DNA of 64,000 nucleotides from NCBI GenBank assembly GCA_030374765.1, contig JARGXX010000092.1, positions 1,922,001-1,986,000 on the forward strand, read 5' to 3'. Numbering within the stretch: position 1 is the first letter of the stretch; every line of letters starts with the position of its first letter. The position numbers were made by a program, and so were the translations under genes. Of this stretch, positions 45,499 to 57,190 are shown piece after piece. This DNA comes from Agarophyton chilense (taxonomy: Eukaryota; Rhodophyta; Florideophyceae; Gracilariales; Gracilariaceae). The notes under the pieces are model-generated. The model did not search any database. It had not been told where the DNA came from and saw nothing but the letters and a program-made list of their open reading frames with translations.

Positions 45499-46387
45499 TG
45501 AAGGGCAATACCGTTCAAGGGGGTTTCTTCCCAGGACTTAGAGATTTCGCTCGCTTGAGGACTAGCTTGGTCTATGACAAGCTATACCACTATTGCGTGC
45601 CGACGGCCGGTTAGGACCGGAGGTGCACACTGGTGGAATACGTGGACTGCACGGATGCCGACGCTCGAGTGCGAGGCGTGCCACACGTGGCCCAGATTCA
45701 ACCTAACGGTTAGTATTATTTAGTAATTTTCAGTATTTATTTAGCTACGCTATCGCTATTTAGTGTCTATTTTTCGGGCGCCCGCCCACTGTCAGGGGCC
45801 GCGCGCCACACTACTTAGGAGGTTGAGCACTGCTCCCCAGTAAACACCGTCTTGGGAGATCCCAAGGAGGGAGTCTTGGCTCTGAAGTCTTCGCCTTTGG
45901 CGTGTCTTCACCGCATACTGCGTGAGCGCCCGTCGCACGTTAGTTCATCCACCCTTCTGTCGACCAGAGTGCTTCCACCACCGTGGGTTCATATTTAAAT
46001 CGCCAACACTTCTCGTAGTCTGGCCCGTGTATAGGGTTTCGCCCCCGTTTTCCTCTTGTTCTCCTTTTTGGCTCTCGTGAGTGGCCGCCCCACTCACCCC
46101 GCTCTTCCACCTCGTACGAGTGTTTCCTCGCTCCTTTTCCGACAATCGCCGTGGTACCGCTCCGCCTAGGATTGGTCACACCCCGGACTGTGCCGTGCTC
46201 ACCTAAACACTCTAGATATATCCCGCCAGATTGGCCTTGATCTTACACCCGACTCCGTCGTGCCTTTCCAGAGTGGCTCTGTTGCTGTGCTCTGATGGGA
46301 CGCGTCTCCTCCGCCTGAGGCGTTTCTCTCAAGAGAGAAAGATCCCGGACATCTTTATGGTGTTTCCGCTCCAAGCGTTGTCCTACA
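45499..46387 (+). repeat. 3' LTR of element C
   Basis: 889 bp, TGAAGGGCAAT to GTCCTACA, preceded by CACCTAAGGATGGGGATA, a weak polypurine tract. Confidence 0.95.
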
Positions 46388-46392
46388 AGATC

Positions 46393-47584
46393 CACTTGCA
46401 ACCGCTCGGACGAATAACTACTCCACAACCAATTGTTTCGTGTCTTTGAGAATTCTATGGTCTTTAAAGTTTTCAATTCAGTCTAATGGGGGTCATAAAG
46501 CTTGTGTTTTAATGCTCTGATATATGAAGCTCCACACAGATGCTCGTTATTTTCCTTTCACGAGGGGAACCAAGATGGAAAGCCATTTCAAGAACTACAC
46601 AACCGAGTCGGGTGTAAGACACAGATCAGCTTTTCAGTTCTCTCACAACAAGGTAGGGTAGATGGGCTGTCAGTAAAAAGTTGTGTATTTGACCTTCAAA
46701 GACGCGGTAAATCGAGGGTACTGAAAAACGCGGCGATGCTGGTGCGAGTAACCAGTGCCAGAAGACCACTCTGAGAGAAATGGGAAAAGAAATAGTGTCT
46801 ACGACGGTAGAGAAAATAGTAAAAACCGGGAGAAGTCTTTATTAAAGTCGAAACCACATTAATTGGTAATTCACTTCCAATATTGGTACTCATTGAATGT
46901 GCAGGGTGACTAGAGCACTCGTAGGCAACTCACTATTTCTCCAAGAAAGAGTAGAATAGTCGGTGAAGGCGTTGAGGAATAATGCCAAAAACCCTGGTTG
47001 GGTGAGCTAAACTGGGCGCAACTGCAAAGTTGCCGGTGCTTTAAGTATAATCGCTCTCCAAAAATAATTATCATGTTTTATTTTAATGTAATTCATAATA
47101 AATTGCCAACCTCCAACATTTTTTCCGTGTCCCCATGTGTCCAATTGAACTCGGTGATCATCAACACTACTCATATATCGTCTGCAAGACCAAACATTTC
47201 CGAAAATGACTTGAGTATAAAAATCCCCTCAAGAGGGTGTAGGACTTCATATCTTCATTCTTAGGCGAGTGCCTTTGCTCAAAATTGGAGAAGCGATGAC
47301 GGAAAATGAGCTCAAGATCATGCTTTCATCCGGCTATTCGGAAAATTCCTCTACGCCATAAGAATCACTTCCTGACTTTATAGCGACTCAACTTCCTGCG
47401 AGGGAAAACTGTCAGAGAAGCCGTTTTCTTCTCGACATACCTTCCCTATCAAGACCAATCCGAATGAGATTTCCAAGCAACCGGAACACCCCGCACACGG
47501 GTTCTCAACCAGAATTTTGTTGGTACTGCTCCCGCCAAGCGAGAAAAATCGACCTAGGGCGCCTGTCCAGGGGAAAATCTTATA
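46393..47584. other. No gene recognised
   Basis: Short frames only (under 95 codons), A/T-rich around 47050-47250. It lies between element C and an old LTR relic. Confidence 0.5.
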
Positions 47585-48040
47585 GCATCTGCTCTTTTGG
47601 AAGGAGCAGACAACATCGAAAGAATTCGGACTTCCGATGTGTTGCGTTCGGCTAAGAAAAGAGAAGTGGCAAAGCTACAACACCAGCGGTCACGAAGTGG
47701 GTTGGAAGGCCACGACTCGCCAGGGAGGTTGAACAGTACACTGTATATTGCGGAGGGAACGTGGTATACGAGGTGGCCCGAGAAGCTGCTATAGGCTGTT
47801 TTTCTACTATAGCTCTTCCGAATCTCCGGTTGAAAAGTTCTAAGCGAAAAACAGAAGACTCATGATACCTATGTTGTATCCTTAATTATGAAGTCGAAAC
47901 ACACCTTTGTTAACTTCTATACTGTGTACCAGAGGGAGGTCCCAAATAGTACGTAAATAATACCCAGTGGTCAGCCACTTCGGAGAAAAACTGTACGGGT
48001 ATTGCCCCTAATAAACGCTAGCTATAAAGGGTGGTAAAGC
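47585..48040 (-). repeat. Ancient LTR relic related to the A/B LTR
   Basis: On the plus strand it follows the B LTR order with many changes: GCTCTTTTGGAAGGAGCAGA, a TTCGGACTTCCGA block (B: TTCGGGACTGCCGA), TTCGGCTAAG, CTACAACACCAGCG, GGAAGGCCACGACTCGCCA (B: GTAAGGCCCCACTCGCCA), then TCTCCGGTTGAAAAG. Orientation is minus, opposite to the pol relic downstream, so it is probably a separate old insertion. Confidence 0.7.
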
Positions 48041-48224
48041 CTGACACCTGACATCGATCGCAGGACACGTGCTGGATATGTGCGACAACCGCGTTAGCTT
48101 ATTTCATGCTGCCTCCTGGCATCCCGTGCGAGATTCGGCTTCATATCAAAGTGCCGACTATACCACTCATTAATGAAATCTCCACGCAACTTTGCGACTT
48201 AAAAACAAGCGGAATGCCTAAATA

Positions 48225-50560
48225 GAAGAATGATAAATAGAAATATAATGACTCCATTGCGTGATACTGGTGGCATAACTCTCAAATTGAAGAACTGCGA
48301 TTTCTTCAAAGATACTGTCAACTATGCGAGCCATATAGTTCGTCAAAGACTTGTACCTATTCAGGCAGCTCGAGTTATGGTGCTTAGACAAGCGAAGAAG
48401 CCCCCTACTGAAACATAGATTCGCTCCCTCGTCGGTTTGGTCAATTTCAAGCAACGATTTGCTTCTTACTTCGCTGACACGGCTAAAATTTCAAAAGTAT
48501 TATTGCGCAAAGGTCAACCAGAAACGCTAGAATACTTTACGCCCGCTCATACAGATTCTTTCAACTCTATCAAGAATATGATCACCTCGGCATCGATTTT
48601 TTGATTACCGATATCCGGATTACCGTTCTCCGTGGACACGGACTCTAGCGAATACCTAGTAAGATGTGGTCTGCTAAAGACAAGCACCCATCAAGAACGG
48701 ACACCTACTGGTTACTGGTCGCATTTGCTCAACTTTTACAAATGGAACTAATTCGCATCGGAGAGAGAGTGCCTAGTTGTTCTATGGACAGTAGGAACTC
48801 TTTGCCCGTACCTCATGTGAATGAAATTGACCGTTTACACGTATCATTCCTCATTAAGATGTACTATGAGAATCTCGGAACAGTCAGGTCGCTTCATGCG
48901 TTGGAAATTGCGCCTGGCGAAATATGACTTCGAAATGATCAAAAAGAAGGGCACTTAGAACGCACAAGCGGACCCAATGTCCCGTTTCCAGGGAAAGCTT
49001 TGATCGTGGATGAAAAGGAGATCCCGTGCTTCTCCACAAATGATCAAACATCGGAAAAACCGGACTCAAACGATGAGTTGCTCGTAACAAACGAAGTTGA
49101 CAAACCCTTACTAATTATTATTTCACATGTAACTCTAGAGGAGATAATCAGAGAACAGAAAGTTAGCCGCTTCCGTACGAAAATACGAAATCGTCCGAAC
49201 GGTGGAGCGAAGCGACATCTTGAGATAATCGACAATTGTTACCTCGTAGGAACGGTCAAATGCCTCCCACAACTTGTGGTACCGCATGCTTTTCAGTATA
49301 TAGTTTTGTATCAATCGCAGTACGCTAAGCTCAGTTGACAATCTAGGTAGCGAAAGCTTAACCTTAACTTGAGAAGGAACTGTTATTGGGCAGCCATAGC
49401 GGCGGACTGCTACGAGACCGTGCAGATTAAACCCAATCTCGGGAAGAACTGGGTAAAGCTACGCCCTCATTCAACAAAATTGAAGCTTTTTCCGCCATGA
49501 ATTCCGCTTGAATTCTTCGCAATTGAAATACTCGAACCGCTTCTAACAACCAAACGTGGACACAAGTTCTTACTTTTGTTCACGCATGCTTTCTTTAAAA
49601 GGTTTAAATCGTGTCTTTGTGGCAGATATCCACTTTTAATGTAACGCAAGCGTTCGTAGTCTATAGGGTATTTGTCTAAGGTCCATCGGATACAGTTTTC
49701 TTCGATAACGAGAAACAATTCGCAGTGCGACTCCTCCAGGAAGTGTGTCGCATTCATGACGTCAAGAATCATTTCGAAATAACCTACCACCCCCAATGTA
49801 ATGAGCAAGCTGAGTTGTTCAAACGAACACTGCTCGCTTTTCTCAGTTCAGGCGTTGCAGATCACCCAAAAGATGGAACTTGTGTAAAGACGCTTTGAAG
49901 TTCGCGTAAAACACATAGGTAAATAGAACTATTGGTTTAAATCCAACTGAATTGGGTTTATCGCGTAATCCAACATTTATGGCATTGGAAACCCAGCTTA
50001 CGATGGATTCTTCTTCTTCTGTGAAAGGCAACCTCCATTAATGAAAATCTTAGCTCGTGGCACTATTGCTCATAGCCTGCACGTTCGTGCTTTTGGCAAA
50101 AGCTTGATTTGGACGTTCGCACTCCTGATAAAATACCTCCAATCAAGATGGGCGATCATGTATAAAAAAAGCAAAGTACTGGAACTTGGGCGAGAAGAAG
50201 AGCCCAAAGCTTTCACCCTTGGCGGATGGACCCTATACAGCTATCTCAGTCAAAGACGACATAATCGTTTTGGAAAGAAGCCAGCGCCTACGAGCGGATC
50301 TTCTACGACCACGTAGTCTTCGTACCACCGCCCTCTACCGAGCTACTCAATATGAGAAAAACCCCATTTTAGCAGAAAGCGGGGCATTGGGCACAACTAT
50401 AATGCAAAGACTCTCTGATATACCACAATATACTCGGAAATTGTCTGATTTACCGATGTTATCTGGTGCTGACCAGGGGTTTTTTTTCTTCGCTCACGCC
50501 ACTGGGCGGTTTCTAACCCCGCCGGTGGAGCATTTCGACTACTTCCCATGAGGCTCCGTC
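48225..50560 (+). pseudogene. Relic E: decayed Ty3/gypsy pol, nearest to element C
   Basis: RT end: Leu-Lys-Leu-Lys-Asn-Cys-Asp-Phe-Phe-Lys-Asp-Thr-Val (C: Leu-Lys-Leu-Arg-Lys-Cys-Asp-Phe-Phe-Thr-Asp-Thr-Val). RNase H: Phe-Ser-Val-Asp-Thr-Asp-Ser-Ser-Glu-Tyr near 48630, then Arg-Phe-Met-Arg-Trp-Lys-Leu-Arg-Leu-Ala near 48890. Integrase remnants at 49260-49900 include Tyr-His-Pro-Gln-Cys-Asn-Glu-Gln near 49790. At about 50186-50300 the post-integrase block (Lys-Leu-Ser-Pro-Leu-Ala-Asp-Gly-Pro) matches C. Riddled with stops and frameshifts; RT front, protease and gag are not recognisable upstream. Confidence 0.85.
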
Positions 50561-51247
50561 CAGGGAAAGAGAGGAGATTTCTAGCTCTCGTCGAGAGATT
50601 GCTACCGACTCGTCGCGTCAAGGTCACCCTAGGTTAGGATCTCTAGACACACCGAAATGGGTAGTAGTAGAACAGAGGTACTTTATACAGAGATTACGCA
50701 CCCAACCTTGCTCGTTACATCTCAAGATGAGTACTTTTGAAAACTTTCTACAGCATTTGCGACAGATGGCACTCTCCACTGAGGTTTTAGCTATGTCTAA
50801 TAACCACTTAGTGAGAAATCTCTCGCCGAAGAGAAAAAGTTACAAAACAACGTTCTAACGTTCGACTTAGTACCTGCAAAGACGCTGGATGTTGACTTGC
50901 ACTTCGGGGATTAAGCGTCGCCGCCAATAGCTACGCTGGATGCTGAAGAGAAGACCGTCGCGGACCGCTTTCGGCCAACCACGTCGAAAGTATCGCCTGG
51001 TACTGTTGCGAGATCATCAGATTTCAGCGCCATGATGTATCTACTACGCGGAAGAGTCTCGGCACAAGCCGGAAGATCACCGTATTCAGGTCGCTTTATT
51101 CTCTTCCTAGCTCCCTCCTCCTCCTCCTCGGGTTATCTCTCGTCCCTCGTTCTTTTCTCCTTTTATACTCATGGTCTGTCCTCTCTATTACCCCTGTCCT
51201 TTCGATCCCTATTCTATGCATTCGACTTCCGTCGTATTGTTGCATAC

Positions 51248-51340
51248 TTCTAATGCTAATGCCGCGTCCAGTCCTGTTGCATTGTTCTAATTCTAATGCC
51301 GCGTCCAGTCCTGTTGCATTGTTCTAATGCTAACGCCGCC
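51248..51340. repeat. 37-bp tandem repeat, 2.5 copies
   Basis: Units start at 51248, 51285 and 51322 with TTCTAATGCTAATGCCGCG or near variants. They lie in a C/T-rich stretch (about 51090-51500) with no gene I can support. The flanking span 50560-51715 holds otherwise nothing recognised. Confidence 0.85.
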
Positions 51341-51716
51341 TACACGTTCTTATCTCCATCTGTCCTGCTGCCCTCCGTGTCCACACTCTCGTTGTGTGGC
51401 CCCTCCCGTTCCGGGTGTTCCTTCATCAGTGAGCATTCTGCTCTCGTACTCTTGCACTAAACCTCAATCGTCTTGCCGCCCGTCCGCGGACTACTTCGCC
51501 GTGCTCGTTTCTGCAGTTGCATTCACTCGTTAGGCAGTCCCCTCTCTTTCGTGCCCCTCGCTCTTCGGTGCTGCGTTTTGCACTCAGTATAGTATTCGAT
51601 TGTAACCTTTTCCTTGCACCTGCATTAGGTCTTGTCAATGTGTCATATACGATGACATCGCGGCGCAATTGCTACAAGTCTTCAATGCAGATTCAAACAT
51701 GTCACAACTGTACAGA

Positions 51717-52021
51717 AAGACATACCGGTTACACCTGGCAAGCAAACCGTGTCGCAAGAGAAAGAAAAGACCCGTGATGAGTTTTATACAGTACGGAAGG
51801 ACATAATGTCACCAGTAAATCACACTATGTCGCACAAGAAATCAAAAACAAATGATAACTCTCGTGCAATAGAGAAAGACATACTGGTTAAACCGGGCAA
51901 GCAAACCGTGTCGCACGACCGGTACCAAACCAGAAACGGTACTACTTGTTTGGATGAATCGCGCATTTTCGAATGCAAACAGAGTGTCCCAGTAGATACC
52001 AACAACCTCGTTGAAGACTAG
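51717..52021 (+). pseudogene. Repeat-containing pol-tail remnant (relic E)
   Basis: The open frame contains three units of 26-27 codons: each starts Lys-Asp-Ile and includes a block like Pro-Gly-Lys-Gln-Thr-Val-Ser and Lys-Thr-x-Asp. Charged and Thr/Lys-rich, it resembles the variable linker between integrase and chromodomain in A, B and C. Assignment to relic E rests on position only. Confidence 0.4.
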
Positions 52022-52079
52022 CTGATCACCTCGAAAGACCCGCACGCCGAAGAAGGTACTAGTTCGTTGTAAAATTCCT

Positions 52080-54600
52080 TATCTGTGTTCTCAAAATACC
52101 AGTTTAGGGTGTTAGATACAATTTTTGGAGCGCAAACTACTGAAAGTTTTAGTAAAAGTGTAGTACAGGCTAGTTCACGTCTGTCCATGCCAGTGGCACT
52201 CTTAACAAATTCAATATTTCAATATGCTGTGTCACTCGCCTCAGAACTGGGAATGCTAGTCGGAGTCCAATGCTAGTTGAATGCTTCATTTCCGCTCTAG
52301 TTACACACTCACAAACTTCACCTGCAGCACAGCTGAGAAACTAAGTTCATCAATAGAAATTTACTCCTGGAATTTCCTTCCCACAAACCGGAATCCATAA
52401 CTCATTCAACACCCATCCATTGCGTCTCCGAATTAGCAATCGCATAAAAGTCCAGAGGCACACTGCGTGATCTCTCCCGTCGCTCGCTTCGGTTCACTGA
52501 GCCCTCTTCACCTGCACAGAAATTCTTTCCATACCTTAAACGCCCCAGCACCCCTGCTTACCCCAATTCCCTGAAAACACTCTTCGAATCTCTCTCTCAT
52601 TTCATATCGCAAATTATCTTCCGTCCCACTCTCTGGCCTACATCCATTGCAGTTATCACCCACTTTTCTTCAAACTTCCCAACATTCCACCCAATTTCCT
52701 TCAACCCCTTACTCTTTGCCTCCCAAACAAAAGCCCCATACACACTTTTCTCTTCTCGTTCCACACCTTCCACGCCCTCTCCTTGGTTTTCTTCTCCACT
52801 TTCGAACCCGTTTCTACTGTAATCGCTCTTCACCTCTTTAAGCTTTACATAAAACTCATTCCTAGTGTTCTTCTCCTCAGTTCTCTTTCTCAAACTTTTC
52901 TCGACCATCTGCGGTTACTTCAAAGCTCGCTCCAGCTGCGAATCACGTCCCTCCAAGTCGCGCTTTCTCTTAAACACGTCCTTGGTTTTTTTCATTAAAC
53001 GATCCTTCCGTTTCTGTCCTCTCTCCCTCACCAATTTTAACTCTCACAAAACACTTTAAAACAGCTTTTTATCACGTTCTTTCATTGCCTTTATCTATAT
53101 TACAAATCGTTCGCTCAGCTTCTGCTAGCGCCCCCTCACCACCCTCAACTGTTTCGTATCGCTCTTCCCCACATCATGCTTTCGCTCCTTTACCATTTTC
53201 ATAACTATTCGCGCAAACACCTTCGCAACCCGCCAAATTTCTTCTCTTACAGTCTTTCCCTACTCCTCCTTAACAACCGACATCTCCCCTTCCCCCTAAT
53301 TCCTAGTGCTTGTCATCCACCTTTCCGCCGCACTTCCTTCCCCATTACAACCAAGTCCAACGTCGGAGTTGCGCCCACTAATTCCGCCCTCTAACTTAGT
53401 TCCCCCAAAAATAGCAAACGAAATGACGCGCACCGATCCCAAAGGCATCTCCACGCCGCCACACCTTTTTTTTATGGGCACCACCCCCCATTTTTTCATT
53501 ATTTTCTAAAAACCCTTTCAGGATCCTACTCCAAAACAGTACTATACCACAAAGAACCACTTAATGCTAGCACAACGGATGAAGGAATGGTTGTGATCCG
53601 TGCTTTTGCACCCATGACTCCCCGCGACTTGTATTTGATTTAATTATGGCGCTTGCCTCCATGCAGAGTACGGCGTTCACACTGCCTTTCAACTGATTCT
53701 AGGTTTCCAGAACTGTCTTTGCGTCTTTTCTCCTCGCATGTGTCTTCCGTGGATTTTGCAGTATTTTGCCAAGTTGTTGAGGCGACATTGCATGTTGTGA
53801 ATTTCACGGCGTGCGCTATGTTCTGGAGCGTCCATGGCTTTTCCCCAATTGTACAGGAGTCCTGGTGGACGCAGTGCGAGGTACGTGTGACCGTGTTGTG
53901 CGACTTTGTGTGGGAAAATGTCTGTGAGGTGGCATTTCTCTTGTTTCTGCGTGAGGTGCGATATGAACGATGGGCGGTGGGAGCAATGCGCGCTGTGAGC
54001 TGTGCGCTTTGTGCTTTGCGTAGTATGGGCGCAGACTGTGTAGGTTGTGCGCGTTATACAATGAAAGCGATGCTTGGTGAGCGCCATGGGTGGTGCGTAT
54101 GAACCGCAATGAGAGCCGAGCATGGTGCGAGCAGCGCATAATACGGGCAGCAGAGCAATATGCATTTTGAATGTGCACTGCTCTGTTGCCGTTTTGCGAG
54201 GTGTCGCAGAGGCTGTGGTGTGCGTTGTGAGCGCTGTGTGGCGGTGTGCAATGTCGGCGATATGAGGGGCGTATATTGTGTACGGTGTATATTGCGGCTG
54301 CACGGGGTGCGATTAGAGCAACGTGCGATGCGAGCGAGAAGCGATGCGGGCAAGGCTTGATTTGTTTGATCCATGGTCCGGGCGTTGCGCTGTCCGAAAA
54401 GTGTGTCGTGCGGACAGAGGTAAAATAGGCATCTAGGGTGAGCAAACGTCGTGCTGCCAGTTTTAGGCTCGTCTTAATACGGGTGGTGGGCGTTACGATC
54501 GTCTCGCGCAATGTTCAATGCGAGCGAAACGCGATGAGAGCTCTGCGCGATGCGTGCGATGCGGGCGAGCTTTACGAGATCACAGACGCACGAAAGGAGG
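52080..54600. other. Probable insertion within relic E, unclassified
   Basis: It separates the pol-tail remnant from the chromodomain remnant of relic E. From 52590 to 53500 the plus strand is C/T-rich, so the minus strand is purine-rich; a 103-codon minus frame (52908-52597) is Glu/Lys/Arg-rich and coiled-coil-like, similar in composition to the purine-rich gene at 15460-16778. From 53650 to 54580 the sequence is full of TGCG/GCGATG-like short repeats, giving long overlapping frames on both strands (for example 231 codons at 54511-53816 minus) that I take as low-complexity artefacts. No terminal repeats were found by eye. Confidence 0.35.
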
Positions 54601-55310
54601 CGGAGCATGCCACGGCGCGGAGTGCTTCTAACCATCGATGGGAAATTATGCGTGTTGACACGGTAAATGGCTCTAAAGATGCACCAATCAACGCACAAGG
54701 CGGCCAATGCAACAATACATGGCACGCCAATGCGCGACAGACTTCGACGTTAAGTTCACCAACGTCAAGACGGAAAATCCTACGCAAGCTCGCAGAGCGT
54801 GACTCAGAAACCAATCTTGGAGATAAGTCAGCGCTCCTTCGAGCGGTGACTAACACAAGAGACAAGTCGGAATTTAATTCAAGCCCGGTGTTCGAAAGAT
54901 CGCGCATCGGGAAGTCCCTGGGGCACACCGTCAAAAACGACGAGATTGTGAACAGCGCGACGCGGGAAGTAATGCGTGCAGAGGTTGGAACGTCGCAGAA
55001 ACCTATTAATATCTCTCTTTAAACCAAGGATAGCCAGTACCGAGATGTAGACTCTTTAGGAGATGGAGACAACGAGCAAAATGCAGTTTTGGAAACTACT
55101 CCACAGGGTGCTGTGATACGAACAAAGCATGGTCGGGAGTCTACGTACAGAAACCGGTGGCGACCACATCGTGGAGCATTACTGCCGTCCGCATCGATAC
55201 ATTCAATACCTCGTCCAAATTGTAAAAGTTTGGTCCCGAGAACGACTCAGAGAAACCGTTGGAACATCTCCCACGTTCTAAAGCTGTGCAATATCACTCC
55301 AAAACGCAAG
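54600..55310 (+). pseudogene. Relic E: pol linker and chromodomain remnant
   Basis: After a Ser/Thr/Arg-rich linker, the stretch at about 55165-55310 reads, in two frames, Asp-His-Ile-Val-Glu-His-Tyr-Cys, Arg-Tyr-Ile-Gln-Tyr-Leu-Val and then Pro-Leu-Glu-His-Leu-Pro-Arg-Ser-Lys-Ala-Val-Gln-Tyr-His. This matches the chromodomain of C (Arg-Ile-Leu-Glu; Tyr-Ile-Gln-Tyr-Leu-Val; Glu-His-Leu-Pro-Arg-Ser-Lys-Val-Val-Gln-Tyr-His). A frameshift lies between the halves. Confidence 0.75.
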
Positions 55311-55357
55311 CAGTCATCCCAGCAAAGATTACGAAGTACCAAGTAAAATAGCTGAAC

Positions 55358-55437
55358 GACAGTAGTGGGGGTCAAACCACAGTAGTGAGGCTTCAACCAC
55401 AGTAGTGAGGCTTCAACCACAGTAGTTGGTCATAAAT
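55358..55437. repeat. 20-bp tandem repeat, 4 units
   Basis: Units at 55358, 55378, 55398, 55418. The middle two are both CACAGTAGTGAGGCTTCAAC and the outer two are diverged. They lie between the chromodomain remnant and the antisense gene remnant, where A, B and C carry the GA-rich tract. Confidence 0.85.
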
Positions 55438-55576
55438 CACATAGATCGATAAAAAATGAAGCAAAATAGCTCTGAAACACATCAGCATCAGATTATTTTG
55501 CAAAAGTTAAGCTCGATTTTTATTCGTTTTGATCGATATACTGTAACACCAAGACGTCGGAAACTACATTATGTCA

Positions 55577-57150
55577 TTAACTCAAGCTACCCTTAGTACG
55601 GGTCTTCAATTTTCGCGAAGGGTTGTTGTTGTCCCGCATCATGAGACTTTCACCTTGAAGGTAGGCTATCAGCGCCGCTATTATTGCAGCGACATCACCC
55701 TTTTGGACGTTGCTGCCCAGTCCAACCCGGCCGAAGAACTTGGAGGTCACTGCTGCCTTACCTGAAGGCACAGGGAGTTCACCGCCAGCAGCGGATACTC
55801 TCTTACTTGGGGTTATAATCGATGAAACTGGACTGCTACTGCTCGCCGCAGCCGCAGGCACGAACCCCACCCGAGTAGGGTTAGCCAAATATTAGAATGG
55901 AACGTTTAAAACTTCCGGAGTAGTTGGTGCTCCCCCAGTGGATCCATTAACACCCTCTATGGTCTTTTTCATCCACTAATAAGGCACTTTATCCACCATG
56001 AGATCTCCACCGTCGTACACGTTGTAATAATCGTCTTCGTCGACAAAACGGATCGTATGTCTTACAGAAAGATACATCTGCACAAGCTAGCAGTCGTTTG
56101 TTTCTTCAAAAGAGGCTTTTTACCCTTCCTAGGGGTTGAAGTACACAAAGTCTCCCGTATGCGGGGTTCACCGTCAGGGTTAAGGGTTCTGTGTCCGGTC
56201 TCCGTCAGTCCTACCGCTTTGCTTGAATGGCACCGCACGCCAGTCGACCTCCTGGTCGATATATTCGAAAAGTTGGTCCATCTCCTCGGCGACAGATTCT
56301 TCACGAAATAGGATGCTCAGGTCCAGCGCTTGGATCGCGTGGTGAATCCGCAACGGGAGGAACCACATTCGATACTAGTTTTGAGCCTCATATATTATGA
56401 TAGCCGCAGTGCGAACAGCCGATTAATTCACGACCATAGACCAAAGCCCAGACTGAGGCTCCTAAAAGATGTAAGAACCGTAATTTGTGACGATTAGAGA
56501 AAGCTCGATATAAAAGCCTTTCCAGGTTTCGAGGTGCGATCACCAAATGGGATAGGAACGTACCGACCACGTTGGTTGCCCACGCGGATGCGTTCGAACT
56601 CAACACTTCGGTAAGGTACAATATACCCGAGTGGGGATCGTGAGCGCCGTTCGAAACGAATCCTCATCAAGAACTTGTCTCGTGTAAGACGCCGCGTAGA
56701 GCGGAATCCTGCCTGATTGATTCGTCAACTTCAGCACATTGCCTTCTTGCGTGCAATTGGATTACGCCTCTATTCAACGGTTTCAAAACCTGCAAGGCGG
56801 TCTAAATAACGCATTTCATCTTGCGTTCATTACAAGCTGATGACGAATCCGAGACCATCTGAGATCAGAAACTCAAAAGAAGCTCGGCGAAGAAGTTAAT
56901 GACCGAGAAAGGCGGAAGCCGCATTGGCTGAAGCAGGCGATTCGACAAAGCCACGAACCGCATGATGCATCTGCATCGTTACGCGGCGAGGCCAATCCAA
57001 CCAAGTGGTGGCAATATACCTAGCGTCACCGGGAAACAGAACCTTCTCATCGGGGTAGATAGCCATCAATACAACATCAAACATCGCGATCGGGTGGATC
57101 CACGGCACAAGAAGAAGGGAACGCACCCCGGTCGACTCTTGAAACCCCAC
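55577..57150 (-). pseudogene. Relic E: antisense gene (aORF) remnant
   Basis: Minus-strand pieces align to aORF of C in order. 57150-56896: Pro-Trp-Ile-His-Pro...Phe-Asp, then Ile-Ala-Thr-Thr-Trp-Leu-Asp-Trp-Pro-Arg-Arg (C: Ile-Thr-Thr-Ser-Trp-Asp-Trp-Arg-Arg). 56580 region: Gly-Arg-Tyr-Val-Pro. 56368-56180: Asp-Gln-Leu-Phe...Asp-Trp-Arg-Ala-Val-Pro (C: Asp-Trp-Ala-Val-Val-Pro). 56160: Gly-Asp-Phe-Val-Tyr-Phe-Asn-Pro (C: Gly-Asp-Phe-Ile-Phe-Phe-Asn-Pro). 55888-55577: Phe-Phe-Gly-Arg-Val-Gly-Leu, the C-terminal helix. Broken by many shifts. Position and orientation are the same as in A, B and C. Confidence 0.8.
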
Positions 57151-57190
57151 AGTAAGCGGGCCACTTCTGAGAATGATTCGCCATTCTAGT

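Larger units (their letters stand above)
35280..46387 (+). mobile_element. Ty3/gypsy chromodomain retrotransposon, element C (complete structure)
   Basis: LTRs of exactly 889 bp at each end (35280-36168, 45499-46387) with AGATC at 35275-35279 and 46388-46392. About 50 differences between LTRs by hand count, so the insertion is not recent. Internal order: primer-binding site, intact gag, pol in the -1 frame with several stops, chromodomain in another frame, GA-rich tract, intact antisense gene, 3' LTR. Related to A/B and D but clearly a separate family (different LTR). Confidence 0.96.

Noticed and set aside
53689-54511. Overlapping minus-strand frames of 204 and 231 codons.
   Set aside because: His/Thr/Ala-rich translations of a TGCG/GCGATG low-complexity block; comparable frames exist on the other strand and none has a domain.
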